Positions 7,305 to 16,505 of a stretch of DNA of 50,312 nucleotides are shown here, one piece after another; position 1 is the first letter of the stretch; each line of letters opens with the position of its first letter. The notes under the pieces are model-generated. The model had not been told where the DNA came from. It was given only the letters and a program-made list of their open reading frames with translations, and did no database searches. The translations under genes were made by a program, and so were the position numbers. The stretch covers positions 1 through 50,312 of the forward strand of contig JAUIGN010000062.1 in the NCBI GenBank assembly GCA_030430075.1, read 5' to 3'. Source of the stretch: a bacterium. Its GTDB lineage: Bacteria > Planctomycetota > Planctomycetia > Pirellulales > Pirellulaceae.

Positions 7305-8891
7305 ATGACTGGTCGACACCTATGCAAAGTGGCTTGCTGGTTGGTGGTGGCGGGGCTGGTGGCTGGCGGGCCGCTCGCCAAAATCTTTGCCGAAGATGAG
7401 GCGGCCAGGATCAAGGTGATCGGCGTGTATCGAAAAGCGGACGCCAACTACGTCCGAGCGCAAATCGAATCGCTGTTGCCGGAGGGTGTTCGCGCCTCCG
7501 GCTGGAGTTTCTCGGGGAACCAGTTCATCTTTGAGATGCCGCCCCAGGTGGACCTGGAGGCGCTGGCCGAGAAGGTGTCGTTCGGCAACGTGATCGACAT
7601 TGCGGACGGCCTGATCCGCGTCTCCTACCGAGAAGATATCGTTGTCCCGCCAGAATTCTATGACAAGCCGAGCAAGTTCGATTTTCTCAACACGACCCCG
7701 GAAGACACGCTCGGCCCTGCATTGAAACTCCATCGTGGCGACTGGTGGCGAGCGCTGGGGGCGACCCGTGCCGGCAAACAACGTGACAAACAGGGCCGCA
7801 TTATCAGCCTGGACTTGCATTCCTCCGATACCACGGACGAAACGCTGGCGCACGTCGGCAAGCTGACGTCGTTGCAGAATCTGGAAATCTCGATGTGCGC
7901 CCACATCACCGACGATGGCATCCGGCACCTGGCGGGGCTCACCAACCTGGAGGGACTCGACCTGTTCGCCAGCAAGATCGGCAATCGGGCCCAAGCGCAC
8001 CTCAGCAATCTGACCCAACTTCGCCGGCTGAAGCTTTCCGGACGGGGCACCGAGGAAGGCTTGCGGCATCTGGCCAAGCTGACCCGCCTGGAGAGGTTGA
8101 CGATTGGCTACGGCATTGGCTACCCGGTTACGGCCAAGGGGCTCGGCCATTTGCGGGACCTGCGAAATCTCGAGCAGTTGCGGATGGACGGCTGTGAAGT
8201 TTCGGACGAAGGGCTGGCGATCATCGGCCGGTTTTCTCGCTTGGAGAGTCTCTCGCTGCAAGGGGGGACGATGACGGATGCCGGCCTGGTACACCTGGCC
8301 GGCCTCACGAAACTCCGAAGACTCGACCTGCGCGATTGCCCACACGTCGGCGACGCGGGAATCGCCCATTTGCGGCAGATGGCACGGTTGACATTCCTCG
8401 ATCTTAGCGGCACCCATTTCACTGACAACGGTCTTCCGCACTTGGCGCCGCTGACCCAACTGTCTTACCTGGGTTTGGCGGAGACAGCGATCACGGATGC
8501 CGGCGTGGAAGCTCTCGGCAGCCGCTCCAAGCTGCGGCAATTGAACCTCTCGGGGACACAGGTCACGGACGCGTCGCTCGATCAACTCTCCAATCACTCC
8601 AGACTCACCCGTCTATATCTTTCGAACACGGCAATCACCGACGCAGGATTGGCGAACTTGGGCAAGATGACCCAACTGGAGACGCTACGGATCGGTGGAA
8701 CGAGGATTACCGACGCGGGCATGGCGCATCTTTCACAACTGACGAACCTCCGTTCACTCGACATCAGCCAGACGCGTGTCACCGGAAAGGGACTGCAGCA
8801 AGTGCGCGGCGCGCGGAAGTTGTTTGACTTGCGGGTGGAAGATTCCGGTATCACGGCAGAAGCCATCAAGGAGTTCCGCCAGCGCAATTGA
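7305..8891 (+). CDS. Secreted leucine-rich-repeat protein
   Basis: I start at the ATG at 7305 because AGGAG lies about 12 bases upstream and the protein then opens with a signal peptide (basic MTGRHLCK, then a hydrophobic stretch ending near LAKIFAED). Of 528 residues, roughly 185 to the end consist of about 24-residue leucine-rich repeats with the pattern ITDAGLxxLxxLTxLxxLxL, at least a dozen copies. This is the internalin/F-box-like cysteine-containing type common in planctomycetes. The segment between the signal and the repeats (about 35-180) is not recognised. The likely role is protein-protein binding outside the cytoplasm; no enzyme motif is visible. It stands alone, flanked by repeat-rich or empty spacers. 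Confidence 0.85.
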   Translation: MTGRHLCKVACWLVVAGLVAGGPLAKIFAEDEAARIKVIGVYRKADANYVRAQIESLLPEGVRASGWSFSGNQFIFEMPPQVDLEALAEKVSFGNVIDIADGLIRVSYREDIVVPPEFYDKPSKFDFLNTTPEDTLGPALKLHRGDWWRALGATRAGKQRDKQGRIISLDLHSSDTTDETLAHVGKLTSLQNLEISMCAHITDDGIRHLAGLTNLEGLDLFASKIGNRAQAHLSNLTQLRRLKLSGRGTEEGLRHLAKLTRLERLTIGYGIGYPVTAKGLGHLRDLRNLEQLRMDGCEVSDEGLAIIGRFSRLESLSLQGGTMTDAGLVHLAGLTKLRRLDLRDCPHVGDAGIAHLRQMARLTFLDLSGTHFTDNGLPHLAPLTQLSYLGLAETAITDAGVEALGSRSKLRQLNLSGTQVTDASLDQLSNHSRLTRLYLSNTAITDAGLANLGKMTQLETLRIGGTRITDAGMAHLSQLTNLRSLDISQTRVTGKGLQQVRGARKLFDLRVEDSGITAEAIKEFRQRN

Positions 8892-9234
8892 CCGTGAGAG
8901 CCGTCGGCGACTGCGCACCATCGCTCGCCGGCAGACGTGGGATTCCCGTTATGACGGAAGGTGGGCCTGGGACGCATCGTGTACCGGGCCGAGCTCGCCC
9001 GCGCTGCGACATGCACAGCAAGTCCTGCGGAAGATCGTCAGGACGACTGCTTCGACTCGGCGGTGGCTGCATTGCACCGGCTCCTGGCGACCCGTTCCTG
9101 AGTTGAATCGGGGCCGGCCGTCGAAGATACTGTTCGGTAGGTATAGCCGCGTGCCGACGTGTGTGCTGCCCTGGGCTGGGGTTTTGAACGAACGCCCTGT
9201 CCGCTCCTCTCCCGCATGTACAAAGGGCCATCTG
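8892..9234. other. Intergenic region, nothing recognised
   Basis: Frames run open through this 343-base spacer because of the GC content, but the translations are Arg/Pro/Ser-rich and look non-coding. None of the dispersed repeats found elsewhere was seen. It presumably carries the promoter of the oxidoreductase gene, but I see no convincing -35/-10 pair. Confidence 0.4.
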
Positions 9235-10536
9235 ATGACGCCGAAGAGCGAACCGAACCGACGTGACTTTCTTGCCACAGCTGCCGCGACGACCGCGGTC
9301 GCAGCACCCTATTTTGTTTCGGCAAAGGCGATCGGTGCAGGGGCGAACGTTGCGCCGTCCGAGAAGATCACCTTGGGCGTGATAGGAATCGGTCCTCGCT
9401 GCACCTATGACATGCGGTCAATTCTTAAGCTCGACGACGTCCAGGCGGTGGCGATCTCCGACGTCCAGAAATCGCGTCGAGACGCCGGCAAGCAACTGGT
9501 CGACGGCCATTACGGCAATGACGACTGCCAACTGTTTGGCGATTTTCGCGAGATGCTTGCCCGTGAGGACATCGACGCGGTCATCGTCGCCACCGGCGAT
9601 CGCTGGCATGCGGCTGCTTCGATTCTCGCCGCCGAGGCCGGCAAGGACGTCTACAGTGAAAAGCCGTGCGGGATCACGATCGGCGACTGCCAGAAGCTGT
9701 CGCGCGTGTTCGCCGCCAGGAAGAGGATCTTCCAGGCCGGAACGCAGCGTCGCAGCGTTCCCAATTTCCAGAAGGTCGTGCAGCTCGCGCAGAGCGGTCG
9801 ACTGGGAAGCCTGGAGACGCTCTACGCCACCGTCTATGTGCCGACGCTGGGCAACCATTGGCTGCCGCCCCAGCCGACGCCGCCCAAGGAGATTTGTGAC
9901 TGGAACATGTGGCTGGGGCCGGCACCTTGGCGACCTTACAATGAAAAGTACGTGCAGGGCCGGTGGCGTGGCGAATACGATTTCGACAGCGGCGCTCGGC
10001 TGCTCGACTGGGGCGCCCACACGCTCGACCTCTGCCAGTGGGCCAACCAGGCAGACGACACGCTGCCCCTCACCTACGAACCAACGGACAAGAACATCAC
10101 GTGCACCTACGCCAACGGCGTGAAGCTGGTCATCGACTTCTTGAAGGATCCATTTGGCGACCGGGGCCCGCGATGGATTACACGGCTGGGAACCTGTCCG
10201 GTGCGGTTTGCCGGCAGTGAGAGCTCCGTGGAAACCGGCGATGAAGGCGAAATCGTGGCCAGTTCGACCGCGTTGCAGAACGAATTGGCGCAGACGAAGC
10301 GGGTCCGAGGACTTGACGTATCCGCGCATGCCCGCAACTTCTTTGACTGCGTCAAGAGCCGCCGGCAGACGGTCTGCAACCCGACCGTCATGCGACGCTC
10401 GCACATCGCCTGCCATGCGGCGGCCCTGGCGTGGATCCTCGACCGCAAACTGACCATCGATCCGCAGACGGAGACGTTTGTGGATGATGACGAGGCCAAC
10501 CGGTTGCGTTTCCGGGCAGCTCGCGACTGGACCTGA
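9235..10536 (+). CDS. Tat-exported Gfo/Idh/MocA-family oxidoreductase
   Basis: From the ATG at 9235 this is a 433-residue protein. I rejected the longer open frame from 8776 because its first 150 residues overlap the LRR gene and have no protein character. A twin-arginine leader, NRRDFLATAAATTAVAAPYF (residues 8-27), precedes the Rossmann fold (ITLGVIGIG near 45-52, with GIGPRC in place of the usual GxGxxG). The EKP motif that holds the catalytic lysine is at 142-144 (Lys143), and DWGAHTLDLCQW supplies the usual second-half histidine. The family performs NAD(P)-dependent oxidation or reduction of sugars and related polyols; exported copies with a bound cofactor are abundant in planctomycetes. 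The substrate cannot be told. It is monocistronic as far as can be seen. Confidence 0.88.
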   Translation: MTPKSEPNRRDFLATAAATTAVAAPYFVSAKAIGAGANVAPSEKITLGVIGIGPRCTYDMRSILKLDDVQAVAISDVQKSRRDAGKQLVDGHYGNDDCQLFGDFREMLAREDIDAVIVATGDRWHAAASILAAEAGKDVYSEKPCGITIGDCQKLSRVFAARKRIFQAGTQRRSVPNFQKVVQLAQSGRLGSLETLYATVYVPTLGNHWLPPQPTPPKEICDWNMWLGPAPWRPYNEKYVQGRWRGEYDFDSGARLLDWGAHTLDLCQWANQADDTLPLTYEPTDKNITCTYANGVKLVIDFLKDPFGDRGPRWITRLGTCPVRFAGSESSVETGDEGEIVASSTALQNELAQTKRVRGLDVSAHARNFFDCVKSRRQTVCNPTVMRRSHIACHAAALAWILDRKLTIDPQTETFVDDDEANRLRFRAARDWT

Positions 10537-10698
10537 TGGCAGGCGGACCTCTTTTCAGGCAGCCTGGTTTAGGTGACAATCGGCTCCGTCGGGCAACTCC
10601 GCTGGGAACCAACCGGCGACCCGCTCGGGGTTGCCCCCGAGTCTGGCTCGACACTCCACATATCTTTACGAAGATTCCCTTCACCCGCAGGAAGACTC

Positions 10699-11190
10699 AT
10701 GGACGCGAAAACCGCACTCAAGTCAGGCATCGATACGGGTAACATGGTCTCGATGGCCTACCTGGATGACCTGACGGACGAGGAGATGATGAAGCGGCCC
10801 CACCCCGGCTGCAATCACATCAAGTGGCAAGTGGGGCATCTGATCGCTTCCGAACACCAGATGATCGAAGGGGTCGCACCCGGCTCGATGCCGCCGTTGC
10901 CCGAGGGGTTCGTGGAGAAATATTCAAAGGAGACCGCCACGTCGGATGACCCGAGCGCATTCGATTCCAAGGATGAGTTGCTGCGCGTCTACCAGGAGCA
11001 GCGAGCCGGTACGCTGGCCGCTCTGGCAGCCACCGACGATGCTGCACTGTCAGGTGCCGCGCCCGAATCGATGCAAGCCTACGCACCCACCGTCGGTTCC
11101 GCTTTCAGCATGCAAGGCGGCCATTGGCTGATGCACGCCGGTCAATGGGCCGTCCTTCGCCGCCAACTCGGCCGACCGCCGCTGTTTTAG
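10699..11190 (+). CDS. DinB-like four-helix-bundle protein
   Basis: This 163-residue protein starts at the ATG at 10699 with AGGA 8 bases upstream. The pattern WQVGHLIASEHQ around residue 40 and HWLMHAGQWAVLRRQLG near the C-terminus match the DinB/YfiT superfamily. In that superfamily three histidines from a four-helix bundle bind a metal, and members act as thiol-dependent transferases or have unknown roles. His in the first motif and two in HWLMH are candidate ligands. No signal peptide is seen, so it should be cytoplasmic. It ends at the edge of a tandem-repeat region and converges with the minus-strand lipoprotein gene. Confidence 0.75.
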   Translation: MDAKTALKSGIDTGNMVSMAYLDDLTDEEMMKRPHPGCNHIKWQVGHLIASEHQMIEGVAPGSMPPLPEGFVEKYSKETATSDDPSAFDSKDELLRVYQEQRAGTLAALAATDDAALSGAAPESMQAYAPTVGSAFSMQGGHWLMHAGQWAVLRRQLGRPPLF

Positions 11191-11684
11191 TGCGTCTACG
11201 GACACGGCAGGTGCCGACGAATGGCAAGCCGTTGAATTCACGCTGCAAGGCGTTGATTTCCCGCTCGTGAATCGGGTTGGGCATGCTCGGCATGCCGAAA
11301 GGTGCCGCGGGTTCGGGTGGTGACGGCGGGTGGTGGTGACGGCTGTTGTGGCGTGGACCCGTGGATCGGGAAGGTCAGGAAGCGCAAGACGTGCGGAAGT
11401 CAGGAAATTGATCCGCATCGGGGTGGGAGACCTTCGGTCGGCGGTTTCGGCGGGGTCGGAGACCCGCGCCGAGCACGGTCGGAGACCCGCGCCGAGCACG
11501 GTTGGAGGCCCGCGCCGAGCACGGTTGGAGGCCCGCGCCGAGCACGGTTGGAGGACCGCGCCGAGCACGGTTGGAGGACCGCGCCGGGCACGGTTGGAGA
11601 AGCGCGCCGGCAAGGAAACGGCGGCGCGCCGGGCACGGTTGGTTACGCCTCGGTGAACTACGCCTCGGCGAACCATGCGCGCTG
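11191..11684. other. Convergent intergenic region with tandem repeats
   Basis: This spacer lies between the DinB-like gene and the oppositely oriented DUF1559 lipoprotein gene. It contains the leader GGTCGGCGGTTTCGGCGGGG (11437-11456) and the 23-base tandem array described separately. The rest (11191-11430) is unremarkable, with an imperfect repeat of GGTGGTGACGG. Frames through the array stay open on both strands but encode only Arg/Ala/Pro-rich repeats and are not genes. Confidence 0.6.
11454..11591. repeat. Six-unit 23-bp tandem repeat (GGTCGGAGACCCGCGCCGAG type)
   Basis: Six consecutive 23-base units start at 11454, 11477, 11500, 11523, 11546 and 11569. Each begins GGTYGGAGR and ends CGCGCCGAGCAC (last unit CGGGCAC), and a degenerate seventh follows. 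The first two units contain GGTC-GGA-GACC, a short hairpin. A related leader plus units occurs at 23985-24150 and 46190-46420. Units differ mostly at two or three positions, suggesting recent expansion by slippage. Confidence 0.85.
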
Positions 11685-13826
11685 TTACGGCAACCGGTAG
11701 CCCGTCGCCTTGTTGTCCGACCTTGAGCGCAGAGCGTTTGCTTTCGCGTCTTGGTCGAACTCTTCAAGCCGACGTTGAATTTTGACGCGGGCCAACCCGG
11801 GCGCCAGATTGGGCTCGGCCTGCCGGTACCAATACGCAGCCCGGCCCTGCATGGCGGGACGTTCTCCGGCCTTGCCATTCTCGGCCTCTTGCCACCAGGC
11901 GTTGCCCAACTCGAGCTGTTCCGCCGGGCTTGCCGGCTTCGCCAGGTCTCGTTTTGCCAAGGCCGCCAACCGCGTGGCGTCGCTTTCCGCGAGGATGGGC
12001 AACCCGTTACTCCAGTCTTCGCGAATGAGGCAGAAGTACTTGCCAACCATCGCGGCCGCATGCTCGTCCGCGGGATCGCTATCCAGCGTCTGCAGTGCGC
12101 GTTCGGCCAATGTATGTGCCCGTTCGGCATCTGCGAGCTGTTGTTTGAACCGTTGCAGTTCCTCGACCTGATCCGCGTCCCGCTTCTTCTGTGCCGCCGA
12201 TAGGGCGATGCCGCACAACTTCCCACCCACCTCGTACTGTTCATCTTGAAATGCGGCGGCAGCCGCCTCGCGACCTGCCCGCACGATCTCGCGCGAATGC
12301 GAGCCGCCGCTGGAACGAACGAGGCCCGACAACGTATCGAACGTCTTCTCATGCCGATCCACTTCGAAGCGACGCGTCAATTCGTCGGTCGCCTGGATCC
12401 CGAGCGGCACGGCGCCGAGCTGGATTGCGATCTGGATTACCGTGTCGATCAGCACGTATTGCCCGGCCACGTCCGAATCGATTTCCGCGAGATGGTCAAA
12501 CATCCGCTTGGCCAACGTCTGCCGCTCGGCCGCCGTCGCTGCCTTGCGGTATTCTTGCTGAAACAGATCACGGAGGTGTTCACGGGCGGTGTCCAGGTCC
12601 GCGGACGGCGGTACGGGCAGCCGTGCGACGCGTTCCGCCGCGGCCTCAATGTTCTGCTTCACATCCCCAGCGACCGCGGGAGCGTTCTTCAGCCCGGTCC
12701 CGACGGCCGCGGACCGCGCGTCCCCAGTAGTTGGCCTGCCAGCGGCAGGGCTGGCGGCGATCGGTTCGTCGCCCAGCGCCTCGGCTGCGTCCACCGGCGT
12801 CAAGTCGGCCAACGGGTCCTGGCCGACCTGCGAAGCCAACACGCCATCACCCGCGTCAGGCGTGAAAATCGCCTGCAGCTTCGGGACTGGCGTAACGACG
12901 GGAACCCAGTTCACGGCTCCTCCCCCCCAAACGACCAGAAAACCGCCGCCACGGGTGCTGCCCAGACCGTCGGTCGGTGAGCGCAGGTTGACGGCGTGAT
13001 CCTCCGGGGCGGTCCAAGGAACGGCCCGCGGCGGGTCGACTTCCAGCAGCAGCACGGTGTTCTCCGCACCGTCTTCGATCATGCGGCGAGTAATCCCTCG
13101 GCGGCCAAAAAAGGCCGTCGCCGACCCTGTGGGAAGCAGGAAACTCGTCTTGCTCGCCTCGACGTCAGCCGAGGCGAACACTGCCGGCATCCGTTCGAGC
13201 AACCCCCGATTGTGCTGGCTATTCCACGGTTCGCTCAGATTGAATTGTTGGTAGAGTTCGGCATGCCCCAGATAGGGCAGCAAAGCGACGCGCCAGCTGA
13301 GTAGTGGTTCCTTGCGCGCCCCGTAGATGGCCGGCGGGGGATAATGTCCCTCTTTTTCCAGATAGGCTTCCAGCGCGGATCCAATCGCGGTCAGCTTGTC
13401 GATCGCCTGTTGGCGGCTCGCCTTCGGCGTCAATGGCTGGTCGGCCACGATGGATTCCTGCGTTGCCGCGGACTGGGGCGATCCGTCGGCACCGGTGTCC
13501 GCCGCTGCAGTTGCCGAACTCGAATCCGACTTCCGTGCCGCGGCATCGCCCTGGCCACCGTCATTCGCCGGGGGTCGATGGCGAGCCATGGCCTTCGAGC
13601 GGTCGACGGCGGCCACATCGGCAGGGCTTGCCGGTCCGACGGCGGCCGCGTCCGCGGTGGGCTTTGGCGCAGGCCGAGCGGCTGGGGCTGCTGCTGCCCC
13701 GGCATCTTCATCGTCAGGCGTGCGGCGAATGGCATGCCTCATCATGTCTTGCTGAGAGAGCCCGCCCCCGCACCCCGCCAGAACAGTGATCGCACAACAC
13801 GTCAACAACGCTCGAAGCCTGTTCAT
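11685..13826 (-). CDS. Lipoprotein with a DUF1559-type domain and helical C-terminal half
   Basis: The 713-residue protein starts at the ATG at 13826-13824, preceded by AGAGGA 5 bases away. Residues 1-19 are a lipoprotein signal ending in LAGC (lipid on Cys19). Residues 20-130 are low-complexity, Ala/Asp/Pro-rich. Residues about 140-290 resemble the DUF1559 (prepilin-associated) C-terminal domain: LSWRVALLPYLGHAELYQQF, then EPWNSQHN. There is no prepilin N-terminus. The second half is helical and ends with a planctomycete-type segment containing YWYRQAEPNLAPGL. It is the last gene of the minus-strand pilin-like cluster. Its role is unknown; an outer-layer partner of the DUF1559 prepilins is a guess. 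The start region is tandemly duplicated. Confidence 0.75.
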   Translation of the reverse strand: MNRLRALLTCCAITVLAGCGGGLSQQDMMRHAIRRTPDDEDAGAAAAPAARPAPKPTADAAAVGPASPADVAAVDRSKAMARHRPPANDGGQGDAAARKSDSSSATAAADTGADGSPQSAATQESIVADQPLTPKASRQQAIDKLTAIGSALEAYLEKEGHYPPPAIYGARKEPLLSWRVALLPYLGHAELYQQFNLSEPWNSQHNRGLLERMPAVFASADVEASKTSFLLPTGSATAFFGRRGITRRMIEDGAENTVLLLEVDPPRAVPWTAPEDHAVNLRSPTDGLGSTRGGGFLVVWGGGAVNWVPVVTPVPKLQAIFTPDAGDGVLASQVGQDPLADLTPVDAAEALGDEPIAASPAAGRPTTGDARSAAVGTGLKNAPAVAGDVKQNIEAAAERVARLPVPPSADLDTAREHLRDLFQQEYRKAATAAERQTLAKRMFDHLAEIDSDVAGQYVLIDTVIQIAIQLGAVPLGIQATDELTRRFEVDRHEKTFDTLSGLVRSSGGSHSREIVRAGREAAAAAFQDEQYEVGGKLCGIALSAAQKKRDADQVEELQRFKQQLADAERAHTLAERALQTLDSDPADEHAAAMVGKYFCLIREDWSNGLPILAESDATRLAALAKRDLAKPASPAEQLELGNAWWQEAENGKAGERPAMQGRAAYWYRQAEPNLAPGLARVKIQRRLEEFDQDAKANALRSRSDNKATGYRLP

Positions 13827-13885
13827 GCCTGTCCTCTTAAGCCTGTTCATGCCTGGCCTCTTAAGCCCCACGCCTATCCTCTTAA
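13815..13885 (-). repeat. 24-bp tandem repeat containing ribosome site and start codon
   Basis: On the plus strand the unit TGTTCATGCCTGTCCTCTTA followed by AGCC occurs at 13820-13843 and 13844-13867 (one C/G change), then a degenerate third copy to about 13885. On the minus strand each of the first two copies supplies AGAGG(A/C) and an ATG in the same frame, followed by Asn-Arg-Leu. Translation could begin at either, differing by eight residues. Confidence 0.75.
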
Positions 13886-14108
13886 GCGCTTTTAAGCCCT
13901 TTTGAGCCTTCCAACCTGAAACATTCACCAGCCGTCGATCCCAGCACGAACCGGACGCTAACCCGTTCCGACAGAGTTGTGCAGCACGTTGGCGAAGTTC
14001 ACCGCAAACGGTTGCCACACATCGACCTGGCCTGATGGGTTGTTGGTTCATGAGACCTTTCGGCCCAGCCTCCCCGAAGGCCATACTGTGATACCTTGGC
14101 GCCGCCGG

Positions 14109-16331
14109 TCAGGAAGCCATTCTCCGCAGCAATCCGTGGAGCAGGAATCCGCCGCCGGTTCCCACGATCTTGGCGACGCGAGGCCCTTGATTGTCCTTCT
14201 CGTAGGCAGCCAGGGAACGTTGGACTTCGGCGGCAAACCGGGCCAGCACCGCGTCCAATTCGCGGTATAGCCGGCTGACGCTGCGAGCTCGGGTCGGCTG
14301 GCGTTTAACTTGCTCCGCTTGCTCGAAGGTCAATTTGAATGGCCGCAGAATCGACTCGGTAAAGTCAACGCCGCCGAAGCGGAGCGTTCGAAACCAGATG
14401 CCTCGCGGGCTGCTGACGATCAGGTTGGTGGCTCGCGTGCCGACATCCAGGATTGCCAGCGGTGCGGGATCGGTCGGTAAGGTCGAATGGGGCCCCAGGC
14501 AATCGTGCAGCGCGAAGTTGTAGAACGCGATGGCATCCGACTGCAACAGATCGACGTGGAATCCGGCTTCCGCAAACACCCGCAGCCGCTCGCGAATATC
14601 GCTCCGCTTCGCGGCAACCAGCAGGACATCCTGCAAGTTGACTTCGACGGCGCCCCCCTTCTTTCCTGCCTTGTCGCTTTCGACGCCTTCCGGTGGAAAT
14701 GCGTGGTGTTCCAGCACCAATTCTTCGAGCGGACAAGGAATGGCGGATGACGCTTCAAACTTGACCAATTCCGCCAGCTTCTTGGGTGCGGACTGCGGTA
14801 GTTTCAGAAAGCGGCCCAGCGTATTCTGGCTCGGTAAGTTCACACAAACACGATCCGCCTTGTCGACGGTGACCTGGTCGCGGAGCCTGGCGAGTGTCTC
14901 GGCGGCCATGTCATGTTGCGTACCGACCGCGTCGGCCGGATTGACGAGCGTGGCGTGTTCGAGCAGGAACGCGGCATCGATCGAGATCGCGCCGCTCTCC
15001 GCATCACGCACAAGCCGGACGGCCTTCAACGACGACTCACCAAGATCAAGTCCCCAGGCCGACAGCACCTGCTGTTTGCGCTGGCCAACGGCGAGCTTGC
15101 CGAGGACTCCCTGCCGCTCGGGTGGACGGAGCTGTGCTTTGATCTCGGTGACGTCGAGCCCCTCCAGGGCCAGTCCCGCTGCGGCGAAGAACCGGCCAGG
15201 GTAGCGGTTGAGGGTCTCTTTGGCCTCGGGCCGCGCAGCCCGCATCGTGCGAAAACCTGCCAGCCAGTTCACGGGACATTCAAACTGCGGCGTCTTCGGC
15301 CGCGGCGCCCAGGCGACATGGGGAAAGCGAGAGTTCGTCGACGGTTGACTGCCCAGCTTCGTCAGCTTCTCGTGGATCGCCACCGCCCGCTTGTCGCCGG
15401 GGACCGCCTTCGCCAGGCGCTGGGCGATCCGGAGCACGGTCGGGGTCACCACCGGAGCAGAGCGGAGGTCGTCAAAGACCCAGATCAGCTCGCGGGCGTG
15501 GTCGACCAGTTGAGCCGTCTCGGCATCCTGTGCGGGTGCCGGGATGGCGTTGAGCAACGTCAGCGCTTCGTCGTAGTGGTATTCCGACAGCTTACGCCTG
15601 GCCTTGCGACAGAACCGTTCCCGTAGCTGCTGCGCCAGACTCAGGCCGAGCCGGTGGTTTGGCTGCAGCGTCAGCAACTGATCCACGGCCGGGGCCAGAT
15701 CGAGGTAGCGCTGAGCGGCGGCCGCCTCGCGTATCTCGTCAACCAGGGTGGATACTTCGGCATTGCGGGCCCGCGCTGCCGTTAGCAATTCGCCCAACTC
15801 CGGCGTGCGTAGCGGCGGGGCGACTCGATCCAGTTCCGCAATCACCTGCGCGTACTCATGCTGTTCCAAGAGCTGCCGGGCCCTGGCCAGGCCGCTGTCG
15901 CGGGCAGCCAGCAACCGGTCTCTTTCTTGCTTGAGCGAATCGATCTGTTCCTGGATACCCCGGGTGTATTGCGTGAGCTGAGGCTGTTTGACGGCGGCGA
16001 CCTGTTGGAGCGTCGCGATCGCTCGATCAAACTCACATTGCGTCGCCAGTTGTTCGGCTTCGCGTCGCGCGTTCTCGATCTCCGTGGTCTGCGCCTCGAT
16101 GACGTCGCTTCGATTGGCCCCGCAGACTCCGCAGAATGCTTCGGACGCGGCACAGCGGGCATTGCACGCGGGGCAGTCCGCCCAGAGTGATTCTCCACAG
16201 GCGGAACAGAATTGGCTATTGCTCCGGTTGGTCCGCTGGCAACCGGCGCAAACGATGTCGCCGGCCGACGCAAGCGGCGTGGTTTTGGATTCGCTGCCGC
16301 CGGAAGCGGGTTGACGTTCATTCATGGGCAA
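14109..16331 (-). CDS. Zinc-ribbon PilM-like (actin-fold) protein
   Basis: The 740-residue protein begins with a TTG at 16331, which has AGGAGG at ideal spacing; the ATG at 16325 is the alternative. Residues 28-70 carry four CxxC knuckles (28/31, 42/45, 53/56, 67/70), a double zinc ribbon. Residues about 80-330 are charged, helical and TPR/coiled-coil-like. From about 420 the protein is PilM/FtsA-like: WGLDLGESSLKAVRLV (phosphate-1 loop), LAILDVGTRATNLIV (phosphate-2), and IVGTGGGFLLHGLL near the end. PilM is the cytoplasmic actin-like platform of type IV pili and type II secretion. The protein stops only 6 residues after the last glycine motif, shorter than classical PilM. It sits among DUF1559 prepilins on the same strand, which supports a pilus or secretion role. 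The zinc-ribbon fusion is unusual. Confidence 0.8.
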   Translation of the reverse strand: MPMNERQPASGGSESKTTPLASAGDIVCAGCQRTNRSNSQFCSACGESLWADCPACNARCAASEAFCGVCGANRSDVIEAQTTEIENARREAEQLATQCEFDRAIATLQQVAAVKQPQLTQYTRGIQEQIDSLKQERDRLLAARDSGLARARQLLEQHEYAQVIAELDRVAPPLRTPELGELLTAARARNAEVSTLVDEIREAAAAQRYLDLAPAVDQLLTLQPNHRLGLSLAQQLRERFCRKARRKLSEYHYDEALTLLNAIPAPAQDAETAQLVDHARELIWVFDDLRSAPVVTPTVLRIAQRLAKAVPGDKRAVAIHEKLTKLGSQPSTNSRFPHVAWAPRPKTPQFECPVNWLAGFRTMRAARPEAKETLNRYPGRFFAAAGLALEGLDVTEIKAQLRPPERQGVLGKLAVGQRKQQVLSAWGLDLGESSLKAVRLVRDAESGAISIDAAFLLEHATLVNPADAVGTQHDMAAETLARLRDQVTVDKADRVCVNLPSQNTLGRFLKLPQSAPKKLAELVKFEASSAIPCPLEELVLEHHAFPPEGVESDKAGKKGGAVEVNLQDVLLVAAKRSDIRERLRVFAEAGFHVDLLQSDAIAFYNFALHDCLGPHSTLPTDPAPLAILDVGTRATNLIVSSPRGIWFRTLRFGGVDFTESILRPFKLTFEQAEQVKRQPTRARSVSRLYRELDAVLARFAAEVQRSLAAYEKDNQGPRVAKIVGTGGGFLLHGLLRRMAS

Positions 16332-16505
16332 GTAACGCCTCCTCCATGGTTGTCGTTCACGCGAAGGTCTGAGGTGGGGGCCGCCTGATCGTGACGGCGT
16401 TTGGTCGAGCGGGAAAGCTCCGAGCTTCTGTGTCTGCCGGGCGAATCGGGGCGCGCGGCTCCGTCGCCGCTACCCTCCGTCGCCGCACCCGGCAGCGGGC
16501 CGCTC

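Noticed and set aside
7320..8597. Minus-strand open frame of 425 codons opposite the LRR gene
   Set aside because: It mirrors the periodic LRR sequence on the other strand and has no start site or motif of its own.
11437..11640. Tandem 23-bp array considered as a CRISPR
   Set aside because: Units are contiguous with no unique spacers, and no cas genes are nearby; it is a simple tandem repeat.
13905..14108. Frameshifted C-terminal continuation of the PilM-like protein
   Set aside because: Other frames after the stop at 14109 are short, and parts of this spacer (GGAACGGGTTAGCG on the minus strand) match intergenic repeat words found near 34490, so it looks non-coding.
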